57,952 nt of DNA from Betaproteobacteria bacterium (GTDB lineage Bacteria > Pseudomonadota > Gammaproteobacteria > Burkholderiales > Usitatibacteraceae), in NCBI GenBank assembly GCA_025362135.1, contig JANYHZ010000257.1, forward strand, positions 1-57,952. Direction: 5' to 3'. The notes beneath the pieces were generated by a model that searched no databases, had not been told where the DNA came from, and saw only the letters and a program-made list of their open reading frames with translations. Every line of letters begins with the position of its first letter. The stretch's first letter is position 1. Below, piece by piece: positions 26,289 to 36,258 of this stretch. The position numbers and the translations under genes are program-made.

Positions 26289-27353
26289 ATGCCGCCCGCG
26301 ATTCCGGCGAACATGACCGCGTCTCCTATTATTGCGGGCAGGGTATCGATTGTCATAGCGGCTTATAACTGCGCCGAAACGATACGTGCGACCCTAGAAA
26401 GCTGTCTGGCGCAAACCTACCGGAACGCGGAGATCATCGTCGTGAACGATGGGTCCAATGATTGCACTGCGAAAGTGTTGCAAACATTCGGGAGCAAGAT
26501 CAACCTCGTCAACAAGAGTAACGGGGGTTTGGCGTCGGCGCGTAACGCTGGTGTGCGCCTAGCCACGGGCGAATATATGGCGTGGATGGATTGCGACGAT
26601 CTAATGGCACCTGATCGGATCATGCTTCAAGCCGGTGTGCTGTCAACTGATCCCTCCGTCGCATTGGTTTCTTCCGACTTTAGCGCTTTCGTCAACGATG
26701 CTGCTGATTTTGAAGCGTCCCACATCCACCGGTACTACAGCGCGGTTGGTCGCCTGAATGGGCTGTCGAATATCTATCCAAAAAGCCGTGAAATGGCGAC
26801 GGTCGGGCGTCATTTGACTGTACGCACGGGGCATGTTTACCACTCCCTGCTGTCGGGGAATTTCGTACACCCGCCGACGGTAATGGTTCGCCGCAGCGTA
26901 TTCGACATGGTTGGTTTTTTTGACGAAGGGTTACGCTACAACAGCGACTTCGATCTTATATTGAGAGCAGCTCGAATTGGATGCTTTGCCTACATTGATG
27001 CACCTTTGCTGCGCTATCGGCGCAGCGTCACGCAAATGTCGCATTCCGCAGCGAACGGGAAAATCCCGCTAGAAACAATCAAGATTCTTGAAAAAGTGCA
27101 GCGCGACGACCCGGATATTTTCCACGCGCAACAACACTTGTTTCGTCGCCGGTTTGCCGAACTGTTTATTGACGCTGCCGACCTGATAGGCCCGTCTGAT
27201 CGGCCTCGTGCGCTGCGCCTGCTGTTCTGTGGAGTGCGCCAAAAGGTGCTGTTAGGCGCGGTGGCACACGCGTTGGCGAGGATCGCTGTTCCCCGATTTG
27301 TCGTGGTGGCCGCGAAGTCCGCGCGGCGCCTGCTAACGTTTGGCACGAAGTGA
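26289..27353 (+). CDS. Family 2 glycosyltransferase (tandem copy 2)
   Basis: 354 residues from the ATG at 26289; the ATG at 26313 would make the start match copy 1 (MTASPIIAGRVSIV). It is a paralogue of the upstream gene along its whole length: GRVSIVIAAYNCAETIRATL, VVNDGSNDCT, WMDCDDLMAPDR, LLSGNFVHPPTVMVRRSVFD, and a shared tail KIPLETIKILEKVQRDDPDI. The same role is inferred, transfer of a nucleotide sugar in EPS repeat-unit assembly. Divergence outside the catalytic core suggests different donor or acceptor specificity. The following 277 bases to the next gene hold no supported gene. Confidence 0.88.
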   Translation: MPPAIPANMTASPIIAGRVSIVIAAYNCAETIRATLESCLAQTYRNAEIIVVNDGSNDCTAKVLQTFGSKINLVNKSNGGLASARNAGVRLATGEYMAWMDCDDLMAPDRIMLQAGVLSTDPSVALVSSDFSAFVNDAADFEASHIHRYYSAVGRLNGLSNIYPKSREMATVGRHLTVRTGHVYHSLLSGNFVHPPTVMVRRSVFDMVGFFDEGLRYNSDFDLILRAARIGCFAYIDAPLLRYRRSVTQMSHSAANGKIPLETIKILEKVQRDDPDIFHAQQHLFRRRFAELFIDAADLIGPSDRPRALRLLFCGVRQKVLLGAVAHALARIAVPRFVVVAAKSARRLLTFGTK

Positions 27354-27630
27354 TCCCGCAAGGCGAGTGGCCGCAGGCAACGGCTGATTTTAGTAGCGTG
27401 GCGCAAAAAAATCCGAACTGGGAGATATGTTAAGTGGTGCGGCAATGCTTTCGGCGAACAGAAAAGGGCGGATTAAAACCCAACACGCGTCTCGTTGCGG
27501 ACGGAAATATTTCCCGTCCTTTCGTTTGGCGATTTCGTTTCTTGTACATTTGCATCCTCAAAATCGCAAGAAGCTTGAGGAGCTATCGGGTCGGGCTGCG
27601 CGTTAGAGCGCAAATTAATATGGGTAGGGG

Positions 27631-28797
27631 ATGACCACTCCAATCGCAGCAATAACTGCTCCAGAAAAGCACGTCTTCGCAGTGGTTTCTCCGCTCATGG
27701 CAGGCGCGAACTTGCCCAGTTGGTGGGCACCCCTTTTTAAGACTTGTCACAATCCCTCCATTTTTGTTTCGCCCGCTTGGCTGGAGAGTTGGCTAGAGGT
27801 CTACGGTGGCGACTTCAAAGGGTGTTGGGTACGATGGGAAAGCGGCGGGATCGTTGTCGGCGGTTGCTTGCTAGTCAATCGCACGATTTGGAAGTGGGCG
27901 ATCCCGATGAAGACGGTTTTCCTCAACGCCACGGGCGCATCGGCGCGCCGTACTCCCATGGCCGAATACAACGACATCCTGCATCTAGCGGGTTACGAAG
28001 CGGCCATCGTGACTGATGTTGCACGCTTGTTGCAGGCGCAACGGTGGAGCTTGCTAAGTCTCCCAGGGTACAAGGAAGATGCGTTGGTGGCGGGTTTGAT
28101 TTCGCATCTCCCGGCCGCTGGGAAAACAACCGATGAAAAAAAAGCCAGTTTCGTAGACCTGACTGCCCTTGGTGAGATCGAATTCGAAGCCAGCCTAACG
28201 GGTAAAAGGGGCTCCAGCATACGCAGGAACCGACGGCTGTATGAAAAAGCGTATGGCAATTTAGAGATAGTCAGAGCGCAAAATCTCGAGGAGGCCATGC
28301 GTTTTTTTAGCGAGCTTGCGGTCTTGCACAATGCGCGCTGGCGCAAAAAGGGGCAGGCCGGCTCATTCTCAAGCGCAGCGGTTGTCGATTTTCATCGTCG
28401 CTTTATAGGCCGCCTCTGGCCGCTAGGCGAAGTGGATTTAGTATGCGTGCATGCCAGCGGAAGAGTATTCGGCTATCTATACAACTTCACGACAGAAAAC
28501 AAAATTTACTTTTTTCAGAGCGGGTTCGCCTATGAGGACGGTGTCAAGCTCAGCCCGGGGCTGCTTACGCTCGCACTTTGCATCGAAGAGTATCGCGCAA
28601 AAGGCTATTCCGAATTCGACCTTCTCGCCGGCGAATCGCAATATAAGCGTGTGCTGGCCAAGCACGAACGGTCTTTGTATTGGACAGTTATTTATCGAAA
28701 CGCGTTATGGCCCCGGCTCCTGTGGTTAGCCCGCAGCCTTAAATGGAGGATGGAAAGTACACTGCGCCGCTCGGCGCAAGTTACCGAAGATCATTGA
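27631..28797 (+). CDS. FemAB/GNAT-like acyltransferase (BcsL/CelD-type)
   Basis: 388 residues, soluble. The C-terminal half has the GNAT fold of the CelD/BcsL (PF13480-like) group: SFVDLTALGEIEFEASLTGK, KRGSSIRRNRRLYEK, LHNARWRKKGQAGSFSS, FGYLYNFTTENKIYFFQSGF, and YSEFDLLAGESQYKR near 335-350. Such proteins are frequent in EPS and XrtA-type loci (a FemAB-like member is part of that gene set) and are thought to transfer acyl or aminoacyl groups to polysaccharide or lipid-linked sugars. The actual substrate is not known. The start ATG directly follows a GGGTAGGGG stretch, so SD spacing is unusually short. It is convergent with galE. Confidence 0.72.
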   Translation: MTTPIAAITAPEKHVFAVVSPLMAGANLPSWWAPLFKTCHNPSIFVSPAWLESWLEVYGGDFKGCWVRWESGGIVVGGCLLVNRTIWKWAIPMKTVFLNATGASARRTPMAEYNDILHLAGYEAAIVTDVARLLQAQRWSLLSLPGYKEDALVAGLISHLPAAGKTTDEKKASFVDLTALGEIEFEASLTGKRGSSIRRNRRLYEKAYGNLEIVRAQNLEEAMRFFSELAVLHNARWRKKGQAGSFSSAAVVDFHRRFIGRLWPLGEVDLVCVHASGRVFGYLYNFTTENKIYFFQSGFAYEDGVKLSPGLLTLALCIEEYRAKGYSEFDLLAGESQYKRVLAKHERSLYWTVIYRNALWPRLLWLARSLKWRMESTLRRSAQVTEDH

Positions 28798-28959
28798 ACC
28801 AGCGATAACTCAGGAGGTGCTCTTCACCTATTCAGTTTCTTGAGAACGGGCGCAAACAGCAAGCGTCGAAACTGCGCTCGGGATAGAAGGGTTTTCGATA
28901 ACCGCGTGCGTAGTTGCATCCGAGCACGGTACGACTTACCCTCTGCCCAGCAAGTTGTA

Positions 28960-29994
28960 TCAAGCGTTGTAGCCTTTCGGATTGCCGCTCTGCCAACGCC
29001 ATGTGTCGCGACACATCTCGTCGAGTTCGCGCTCCGCGCGCCAACCGAGGAGTTCGCGCGCTAACGCGGGGTCAGCGAAGCACTCCGCGATGTCTCCGTG
29101 ACGGCGCGGGGCAAACTTGTACGCGACTTGCCGTCCGCTGGCGGTCTCAAAGGCACGCACTACATCGAGCACGCTGTAGCCGATGCCGGTCCCGAGGTTC
29201 ACCGTGATCAAACCGCCGCGCCGCAGCAATACATCGAGTGCATTGCGGTGACCAAGCGCCAAATCGACGACATGGATATAGTCTCGCACACCCGTGCCAT
29301 CGCGGGTCGGGTAATCATTGCCGTACACCGTAACGTTCGCTAAACTTCCTACCGCCACGCGGGCGACAACCGGCATCAGGTTATTCGGGACACCATTCGG
29401 ATCCTCACCGATGAGCCCGCTGACGTGAGCGCCGACAGGGTTGAAATATCGCAACAACGCTATGCGCCAGTTTTTATCTGAAAAATATAAATCCCGCAGA
29501 ATTTCTTCGATCATAAGCTTGCTTCGGCCATATGGGCTGGTCGCTGAAAGCGGGAAATCCTCACGTATCGGCACTGAATGTGGATCGCCGTACACTGTGG
29601 CCGATGAGCTAAAAACCAACGTGTTGACGCCCGCTTCAGCCATCACCTCGAACAAAATCAGGCTGCCGGTTACGTTGTTATCGTAATATTCAAGCGGCTT
29701 TTCTACCGACTCTCCAACCGCCTTGAGACCGGCGAAATGGATGACTGCAGCAATTTCATGGTCGCGGAATATGTGCTGAAGCCCTTGACGATCTCGCACG
29801 TCCAGCGGATAGAACGTGACCGACTTGCCGCTAATGCGTTCAACTCGCCGTAGCGCTTCCCGCTTGCTGTTGCAAAGATTATCGATGACAACAAGTTCGA
29901 ATCCAGCTTGAAGGAGTTCAACAACGGTGTGGGAACCAATGTAACCAGCGCCGCCGGTAATCAGAATAGTGGGGGAGATTTTAGGAGTGGGCAT
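28960..29994 (-). CDS. galE: UDP-glucose 4-epimerase
   Basis: 344 residues, the normal length. An extended short-chain dehydrogenase that interconverts UDP-glucose and UDP-galactose with bound NAD. Motifs are GGAGYIG (14-20, NAD-binding), FSSSATVYG (128-136, catalytic Ser/Thr) and Y155xxxK159 in SPYGRSKL, followed by RYFNPVGAHVSGLIGEDP and DGTGVRDYIHVVDLALGH. It supplies UDP-Gal (or UDP-GalNAc) to the glycosyltransferases of this region. It is the only minus-strand gene between 24246 and 55810, so it is probably controlled separately from the flanking EPS genes. Confidence 0.94.
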   Translation of the reverse strand: MPTPKISPTILITGGAGYIGSHTVVELLQAGFELVVIDNLCNSKREALRRVERISGKSVTFYPLDVRDRQGLQHIFRDHEIAAVIHFAGLKAVGESVEKPLEYYDNNVTGSLILFEVMAEAGVNTLVFSSSATVYGDPHSVPIREDFPLSATSPYGRSKLMIEEILRDLYFSDKNWRIALLRYFNPVGAHVSGLIGEDPNGVPNNLMPVVARVAVGSLANVTVYGNDYPTRDGTGVRDYIHVVDLALGHRNALDVLLRRGGLITVNLGTGIGYSVLDVVRAFETASGRQVAYKFAPRRHGDIAECFADPALARELLGWRAERELDEMCRDTWRWQSGNPKGYNA

Positions 29995-30300
29995 GGCCTA
30001 AATGATTCGGTCGGTGGAGATGCATATGAGTCCAACCAAGAGTAGCCAACGCACGCCCAAAGTAAGGGCGGCGCGGATTGTTGTTTGCATCGCATCAGTT
30101 ATTGGCTTGTCCCTTTCGAAGTGGTTGGCGCAGCGTTTCGCTGGGAAAATGGTAGGAAGTCGCTTAAGAATTGAGCGATAAAGTGTTGAAAAGATAGTAA
30201 CATAAGTGAATATTTACAATTTTGACGGAAATACATTTGCCCAAATTTCGGAAGCACGCGGGCAATAATTGCGTATAGACCGATTCATCAGGGAGGGAAT
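29995..30300. other. Divergent intergenic region galE / EPS export operon
   Basis: About 300 bases, AT-rich near 30170-30240, with no gene. It holds the galE promoter and that of the EPS export genes. A weak sigma-54-like element (GG at 30227-30228, GC at 30239-30240, exactly 10 bases between, TTTGC at -12) is present, but its -24 block (CGGAAA) is poor. Confidence 0.4.
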
Positions 30301-30918
30301 ATGACTAGATTTTTTTTGGATCACATCTGCCGTATGGTCATCGTAGTTCTTGGGGTGGCGTTTTTGGGTGGATGTAACTCATTCCCGAGCGCGCCCGCGC
30401 TGGCCGCTTCGCCCGATTACAAGTACGTCATTGGTCCCGGGGATACAGTGAGCATCGTCGTATGGCGGAATCCCGAGTTATCGATGGTTGTTCCGGTGCG
30501 GCCCGATGGGAGGATTTCAGCCCCGTTGGTAGAGGACCTTCCGGCTTTGGGAAAAGATGCCACTACGCTGGCGCGAGACATCGAAAAAGCGCTTTCGAGT
30601 GTTATTCGTGACCCAGTCGTTACCGTAGTGGTCACGAATTTCGTTGGCCCCTACAGCGAGCAGATCCGGGTGGTCGGGGAGGCAACGCGACCGCAGGTTC
30701 TTTCTTACCGGCAAAAAATGACATTGCTCGACGTTATGATCGCAGTTGGCGGCATTACCGATTTCGCCGATGGTAACGGTGCCAGTCTGCTTCGTACGGG
30801 GGACGGCAATAAGCAGTATCGTGTTCGAATCAAAGATCTCATCAAGCGTGGCGATGTCTCCGCTAACGTCGAGATGAAGCCGGGTGATGTATTGATCATC
30901 CCGCAAAGTTGGTTTTAG
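30301..30918 (+). CDS. XrtA-type polysaccharide export lipoprotein (Wza/GfcE-like)
   Basis: 205 residues. A signal peptide with lipobox FLGGC puts the lipidated Cys at 25, so it is an outer-membrane-anchored lipoprotein. It has the polysaccharide export domain starting YVIGPGDTVSIVVWRNPELS, then PVRPDGRISAPLVEDL, and a SLBB-type domain with IRVVGEATRPQVLSYRQKMT. The short form matches the exporter that accompanies exosortase-A EPS loci (TIGR03027-type by recall). It would form or gate the outer-membrane exit for the polysaccharide. A GGGAGG SD precedes the ATG by 5 bases. It heads the export block of six co-directional genes. Confidence 0.9.
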   Translation: MTRFFLDHICRMVIVVLGVAFLGGCNSFPSAPALAASPDYKYVIGPGDTVSIVVWRNPELSMVVPVRPDGRISAPLVEDLPALGKDATTLARDIEKALSSVIRDPVVTVVVTNFVGPYSEQIRVVGEATRPQVLSYRQKMTLLDVMIAVGGITDFADGNGASLLRTGDGNKQYRVRIKDLIKRGDVSANVEMKPGDVLIIPQSWF

Positions 30919-30990
30919 CATTCACGAGTGTAGGCGCGACGGCAGTGAATTTTCAACCGACGCCGCATGTGGCATTGAAACGGGTAAGAG

Positions 30991-32541
30991 ATGGATGAGT
31001 TACTTCGTCAGACGATTATCGTTCTCAGGGGCATGTGGCGCTACCGATGGCTTGGGCTCATTACCGCGTGGGTGATGAGCTCGATTGGCGTAGTGGTCGT
31101 GTTATTTATCCCTGACAGGTACGAGGCTTCCGCACGTATCTATGTCAACACTGCGTCGATCCTCAAGCCTCTGATGACGGGGATGACTGTCCAAGCTAAT
31201 GATGCTGACCAAATCGCAGCGTTAAGTCGCATGGTCATCAGTCGACCGAATGTGGAAAAACTTGTGCAAACGGTTGGGCTTGACGCCGACGTCAAGTCCA
31301 AGGCCGCCTATGAGGAATTGGTCGATAGTGTAACCAAACTTCTCAAACTCACCCCGGGAGGCAAAGATTTATACATACTAAGCTTCCGTGACAAAGACCC
31401 GCAACGTGCAAAAGGAGCAGTACAGACTTTTACATCAATTTTCATAGAGTCTGGGCAGGGTAACAAGAGTAAGGACACCGACACTGCAAAAAAATTTATC
31501 GACGAACAAATCGCGATCTACGAAAAGAAATTACAGGAAGCCGAAAACAGGCTGAAGGAATTCAAACTTCGAAATTTGGGGCTGACACCTGGAGAGGGCG
31601 CTGGATTTTTTGCGCGGATGTCGGAGGCAAGTAACCAGTTGAACCAGGCCCAACTTATGCTGCGCGAAGCGGAGAATTCACGCGATGCCTACAAGCGTGG
31701 CCTGGCAAGCGAAGAGACCAGCGCTCTTCCGGCGGTCGCGGTCGCAGGAGGGGCCGCCACCGAGATTGACACAAGAATTGATTTCCTGAAACGCAATCTT
31801 GACGCGTTGCTGTTGAGGTATACGGAAAGCCATCCCGACGTAATTGGTACTAACCGCGCACTCATGGAACTGGAGCAGCAAAAGCAGCAAATGATTATTG
31901 CGCGCAAGAACGTGCGGACGCCTGTGGTTCAGTCCGCTTCGAGTGGAGCGCTCGCATCCGAGCAGTTGAAGGTATCGCTGGCACAGTCTGAAGCTGCGGT
32001 AGCGTCTCTACGTGCCCGCGTCGGCGAATATTTCTCACGATACAACGAACTCAAGGCTTCAGCGACACGGATACCGCAGCTCGAGGCCGAGTATGCCCAA
32101 CTCAATCGCGATTACGATGTCAACAAGAAAAATTACGAGAGTCTCATTTCGCGCCGTGAGTCGGCAAGCATGTCTGGCGATATGCAGGCGGTATCTGGCG
32201 TTGCGGATTTTCGACTTATTGATCCGCCAAGAGTCACGCCGGAGCCGGTGACCCCCAATCGCCGATTTCTTTTTGCGCTGACGCTTATGCTTGCGCTGGG
32301 AGCCGGAATCGTGGTCACGTTTGTCGCACGAGAACTGTACCCTGCATTTTACGATGGAAGATCGCTCGGCGAAGCGACGGGATTACCAATCCTGGGCACT
32401 GTTTCTACGGTAATGAGCGAGCCGAAGCGACGTGATGGCAGACAGACCGTTTTCCGATTCCTCGGCGGCGTTGGCGCACTGCTGGGTGCGTATATTGCTG
32501 GGTTCTTGGCGTTAACGATACTGGCTGCGCGAAGTGCGTAA
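30991..32541 (+). CDS. Polysaccharide chain-length determinant (Wzz-like)
   Basis: 516 residues. An inner-membrane co-polymerase with an N-terminal Wzz domain, a helix at about 17-37 (GLITAWVMSSIGVVVVLFIP), a long periplasmic coiled-coil region at about 165-390 (for example AIYEKKLQEAENRLKEFKLR), and C-terminal helices near 430-450 and 485-510. A proline-rich block in front of the penultimate helix (DPPRVTPEPVTPNRR) is typical. It controls chain length together with the kinase gene directly downstream, a split arrangement of the Wzc type. It matches the XrtA-associated chain-length family. It is 72 bases after the export lipoprotein. Confidence 0.9.
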   Translation: MDELLRQTIIVLRGMWRYRWLGLITAWVMSSIGVVVVLFIPDRYEASARIYVNTASILKPLMTGMTVQANDADQIAALSRMVISRPNVEKLVQTVGLDADVKSKAAYEELVDSVTKLLKLTPGGKDLYILSFRDKDPQRAKGAVQTFTSIFIESGQGNKSKDTDTAKKFIDEQIAIYEKKLQEAENRLKEFKLRNLGLTPGEGAGFFARMSEASNQLNQAQLMLREAENSRDAYKRGLASEETSALPAVAVAGGAATEIDTRIDFLKRNLDALLLRYTESHPDVIGTNRALMELEQQKQQMIIARKNVRTPVVQSASSGALASEQLKVSLAQSEAAVASLRARVGEYFSRYNELKASATRIPQLEAEYAQLNRDYDVNKKNYESLISRRESASMSGDMQAVSGVADFRLIDPPRVTPEPVTPNRRFLFALTLMLALGAGIVVTFVARELYPAFYDGRSLGEATGLPILGTVSTVMSEPKRRDGRQTVFRFLGGVGALLGAYIAGFLALTILAARSA

Positions 32542-32550
32542 GGATTCGCG

Positions 32551-33477
32551 ATGAGCGTCATTGAAAAGGCGGCAAAGCGACTTGAGCAGTTGCGTCGGGC
32601 GGGTGTCGAGCCCGACGCGTTTCCAGCGCAAAACGCTAGTCGTGGTGGCACACTCAACGCCGTTGAAGCCCCCCTGGTACGGGTAAATCCACGTAGCCAG
32701 GAAGCTGTCGCTTCGATCAGTAGTCCCGGAAACGCAAAAGAGCCAACAGTAGCGCCAGTCAGCTTCGAACTGAATCTTTTGAAGTTGGCGACGGATGGGT
32801 TTGTGACACCAGATATTCCAAGATCGCGTCTGGCGGATGAATTTCGTATCATCAAGCGCCCCCTCATCGCTAATGCGTCCGGTAAGAGTGCTACACCGAT
32901 CAAAAACGGCAACCTCATCATGGTGACCAGCGCGATGCCCGGTGAAGGTAAGACTTTTTCCGCAGTCAACTTGGCAATGAGTATCGCCATGGAATTAGAT
33001 CAGACGGTTTTGCTTGTCGATGCCGATGTTGCCCGCCCCTCGATTCCACACACCCTGGGTCTGCCGACGGGAAAGGGTCTGCTTGATGCGCTACAGAGCA
33101 AATCCTTTGATCTCGACAAAGCGTGCATCCGGACAAACATTGAAAAGTTAACTATTCTTACCAGTGGTACGCCGCACGCACGTGCGGCGGAATTGTTGGC
33201 AAGCGACGCGATGGACCGGTTGCTGGACGATATTATGGCCCGCCATCCCGACCGTATCGTCATATTTGATTCTCCCCCGCTTCTCGTGACGACAGAAGCG
33301 AGAGAGTTGGCGACGCACATGGGGCAGATAGTGTTCGTGGTACAGGCCGAATCAACGCTTCAGGCTGACGTAAAAAAAGCGCTGGCTACCATCGAGTCTT
33401 GTCCCATCAAGATGATAGTGCTCAACCAGGCGCGTACAACTGCGCAGGGCGGCTATGGTTATGGTTATGGATATTAG
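32551..33477 (+). CDS. XrtA-associated tyrosine autokinase (BY-kinase)
   Basis: 308 residues, cytoplasmic. A bacterial tyrosine kinase of the CpsD/Wzc-C type, with Walker A SAMPGEGKTFS (127-137), Walker A' LLVDADVARPS (154-164), Walker B VIFDSPPLL (near 238), and a C-terminal autophosphorylation tail with alternating Tyr (GGYGYGYGY, Tyr at 302, 304, 306, 308). It cycles phosphorylation with the chain-length protein to drive polymerisation and export. An AAGGA SD sits 6 bases before the ATG, and only 9 bases separate it from the chain-length gene. The short Tyr-rich tail is characteristic of this family. Confidence 0.93.
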   Translation: MSVIEKAAKRLEQLRRAGVEPDAFPAQNASRGGTLNAVEAPLVRVNPRSQEAVASISSPGNAKEPTVAPVSFELNLLKLATDGFVTPDIPRSRLADEFRIIKRPLIANASGKSATPIKNGNLIMVTSAMPGEGKTFSAVNLAMSIAMELDQTVLLVDADVARPSIPHTLGLPTGKGLLDALQSKSFDLDKACIRTNIEKLTILTSGTPHARAAELLASDAMDRLLDDIMARHPDRIVIFDSPPLLVTTEARELATHMGQIVFVVQAESTLQADVKKALATIESCPIKMIVLNQARTTAQGGYGYGYGY

Positions 33478-33541
33478 CACGGCGCTGATGAAGATATTTT
33501 CAACCGACGAGTTCGGGAAAGCGACGCATCGGTGGAAGCTG

Positions 33542-35119
33542 ATGCGAACACAAGGTGCCCCGATCACGCGGAATGTTTTATTTGTAGTCGGGCACTTCGG
33601 TGTAGTATTTGTGCCCGCTCTAGGCAACGCACAATCATTGCTGACAGAACAGCAGGGCGTTCAGTCCGTCGCCCCCATTACAGCGTGGCGCTTCACGCCA
33701 CAGATCAGGGTCGAGGAAACCTATTCTGACAATGGTGAGCTCGTGCCATCGGCGTTGGCAAGAAAAAACTGGATAACAGACTCTGCGCTAGGCATTCGCA
33801 TTGAAAAAACCGGCGTCAGATCGAGAGTATTTTTTGACTACCGGCTGCATGACTTCCGATATAGCAAAAACACCCGACTGAACAATACCCAACGCCTTCT
33901 GAATTCGTACCTGACTGTCGCGGCAATCGACAAGTGGTTGTACGTTGATGCAAGTGCAAACATTACGCAGCAAAATCGATCCGCGTTCGGTGTTGCCGCA
34001 GCCACCGACGCAAGTGGCACAAATGGAAATAGAATTGAAACGACAACAAACCAGCTTTCTCCGCATATTCGCGGCAACGTCGCGGACATCGCTGCATACC
34101 AGCTGCGTTTTGTTGGCGCAGACATTCGCTCAAACGATATTGCATTGCCAGACACGAATGGCAAGCAGTGGACGGGATTCATTAAGAGCGAGAGCGTTGG
34201 ATCCGGCTTCGGCTGGTCGGTCGACGGCAACGCGATTAGCTTTCGCAACAAGATCGTGGGCACGGCGCATGACGAACGCGTTCGCGTATCGCTCTCTTAC
34301 GCGTTCAGCTCACAAGTCCATATATCGGCGATCGGGGGTAGTGAGGCTACCAATTTTGCCGGCACGAGAAATGGCGAAAGAACGTCCGGTCTCGGGCTGG
34401 AGTGGTCGCCGGGAGCACGAACGCAGTTCGCAGCCGTAAAGGAGAAGCGTTTTTTCGGCGAGAGCCATAGTGTCAGTTTTAGCCATCGCACGGCGCTCAC
34501 CGCATGGAAGTTCACCAGCACCAAGGACGTATCGTCATTTTCCGGTCAATTGACGGGCGGCGGCGGGGGTTCGACTGCAAGCTTGCTGTCGGACCTGTTG
34601 ATTTCCGCGATACCAGATCCGATTGCCCGTGAAGCAGCGGTGCGCCAACAGCTTGAAGCTTCCGGAATCTCCGGTAGTTCCGCATTAGGTGGAGGTTTTG
34701 CCACTGGACGTGCATTCATCACTCGAAATGATGAGGCGTCAGTCGCGCTGAGGGGAGTGTACAACACGGCTACCCTGACCTTCTCCAGAAGGGATCAGCG
34801 AGGATTTGGTCCGGCCACCGCCGGCACCGACAGCTTTTCATTGAGCAACGAAATCCGACAGGCGGGCGTTAATTTGAATTGGGCGTACCGATTTTCACCT
34901 CTCTCATCACTGTCGCTCGTCGCGACTTCGTTGCGCAGCGAAGGGCTTTCCACATCGGGTCTGAACTCCACTCAACGCTCGTTGAATTTTCTTTTTTTGA
35001 CCCGTATTGGCCTAAACACCTATGCGTCGCTGGGCGCACGCCGTGTAATTTTTGAAAACTCGTCGAACACGGGATATCGCGAAAACGCGGTTCTTGGCTC
35101 CGTATCGCTGCGGTATTGA
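33542..35119 (+). CDS. Outer-membrane beta-barrel protein of XrtA-type EPS loci
   Basis: 525 residues from the ATG at 33542, chosen because it has a GGTGGAAG SD and gives a short signal peptide ending in ALGNAQS. Upstream ATGs at 33455, 33467 and 33488 would add a non-hydrophobic leader, and the first two overlap the kinase tail. The mature protein has alternating short strands and ends AVLGSVSLRY, as expected for an outer-membrane barrel of the TIGR03016-like group (recall). It probably forms a channel or EPS-associated porin. Sequence such as QIRVEETYSDNGELVPSA near the start matches the family pattern of N-terminal barrel strands. It is in the export operon between kinase and ATPase. Confidence 0.8.
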   Translation: MRTQGAPITRNVLFVVGHFGVVFVPALGNAQSLLTEQQGVQSVAPITAWRFTPQIRVEETYSDNGELVPSALARKNWITDSALGIRIEKTGVRSRVFFDYRLHDFRYSKNTRLNNTQRLLNSYLTVAAIDKWLYVDASANITQQNRSAFGVAAATDASGTNGNRIETTTNQLSPHIRGNVADIAAYQLRFVGADIRSNDIALPDTNGKQWTGFIKSESVGSGFGWSVDGNAISFRNKIVGTAHDERVRVSLSYAFSSQVHISAIGGSEATNFAGTRNGERTSGLGLEWSPGARTQFAAVKEKRFFGESHSVSFSHRTALTAWKFTSTKDVSSFSGQLTGGGGGSTASLLSDLLISAIPDPIAREAAVRQQLEASGISGSSALGGGFATGRAFITRNDEASVALRGVYNTATLTFSRRDQRGFGPATAGTDSFSLSNEIRQAGVNLNWAYRFSPLSSLSLVATSLRSEGLSTSGLNSTQRSLNFLFLTRIGLNTYASLGARRVIFENSSNTGYRENAVLGSVSLRY

Positions 35120-35133
35120 CGGATTGTAATGAT

Positions 35134-36258
35134 ATGTACGAAGCGTTTTACGGGCTGAGTAAGAAGCCTTTCCAGCTAAACCCGGATCCATCATTCTATT
35201 TTGGCAGCCGCCAGCATCAGCGCGCGATGGCCTATCTTGAATACGGCTTACATCAGAACGAGGGATTCATCGTTATCACTGGTGAAGTCGGTGCCGGCAA
35301 GACGACGGTGGTGCGGAGCCTGTTCGACAAGCTGGATGCGGGCCAGGTCTTCGCCGCGAATCTGGTGAGTACGCAATTGGGTGCCGATGATACGCTGCGC
35401 ATGGTGGCGTCGGCATTCGGTATTCCGACCCAAGCAGCCGACAAATCGAACGTGCTCCTTTCGCTCGAGGCTTTTCTGGCCTCGATTGCGATGCAAGGCA
35501 AGCGATGCCTTCTTGTTGTCGATGAAGCGCAAAACCTCACTCCGCGAGCGGTTGAGGAGTTGCGAATGCTTTCAAATTTTCAGCTTGAAACGCACGCGCT
35601 GTTACAAACATTCCTGATTGGCCAACCGGAGTTTCGACACATCCTGCAGAGCCCCCAGATGCTGCAATTGCGCCAGCGCGTGATCGCAGCGTGTCACATT
35701 GGCCCGATGGACGCAGAGGAAACGCAGGGGTATGTCGAGCATCGACTCAAGTGCGTTGGCTGGAGGGATTCGCCGCAATTTGGCCCCGGTGTTTACCAGG
35801 AGATTTTTGAAGCCAGCGGGGGAATACCGCGACGCATCAATTCAGTCTGTGATCGTTTGCTTCTGTCAGGATTTCTCGCAGAAAAAATCGCGTTTACACA
35901 TGCAGACGTGAACGAGATTGCCCGAGAAATGAATAGTGAGACTCTCGCACCGAAATCCCTCAAGCCGCAAGGCGACCACTCAGGCGATGCAATCAACGGA
36001 GACTATGCGATTGGTGCGGACCGACATCTGGCGCCCGTCGGGAACAACTTCGATGCCTCGCATGACGCCCACCAGATTGCTTTCAGTCTGACTCGCAACG
36101 ATCTTGCCGCACGCTGGGTTAAGGTGGAAGAAAGCATGTTGCGGCTTGAACGGACGATGGTGCGGTTGGAGCGCAGTCATTCTGCGTCATTGGATCTTCT
36201 GGCCCGCCTGGTAGATCGTTTGCCTTCGCGTGATGTCGACGATAACAAGTCGGGGTAA
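35134..36258 (+). CDS. XrtA-associated ExeA-like ATPase
   Basis: 374 residues from the ATG at 35134 (a TTG at 35116 overlaps the previous stop). An AAA/STAND-type ATPase of the ExeA/GspA family: MYEAFYGLSKKPFQLNPDPS, Walker A GEVGAGKTT (50-58), Walker B CLLVVDEAQ (125-133), the family motif LSNFQLETHALLQTFLIGQPE and ASGGIPRRINSVCDRLLL. The C-terminus from about 290 is divergent and ends in heptad-like SMLRLERTMVRLERSHSASL, a probable coiled coil. It is one of the standard companions of exosortase-A EPS loci; it probably energises or organises assembly of the export apparatus. It is last in the export block. Confidence 0.88.
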   Translation: MYEAFYGLSKKPFQLNPDPSFYFGSRQHQRAMAYLEYGLHQNEGFIVITGEVGAGKTTVVRSLFDKLDAGQVFAANLVSTQLGADDTLRMVASAFGIPTQAADKSNVLLSLEAFLASIAMQGKRCLLVVDEAQNLTPRAVEELRMLSNFQLETHALLQTFLIGQPEFRHILQSPQMLQLRQRVIAACHIGPMDAEETQGYVEHRLKCVGWRDSPQFGPGVYQEIFEASGGIPRRINSVCDRLLLSGFLAEKIAFTHADVNEIAREMNSETLAPKSLKPQGDHSGDAINGDYAIGADRHLAPVGNNFDASHDAHQIAFSLTRNDLAARWVKVEESMLRLERTMVRLERSHSASLDLLARLVDRLPSRDVDDNKSG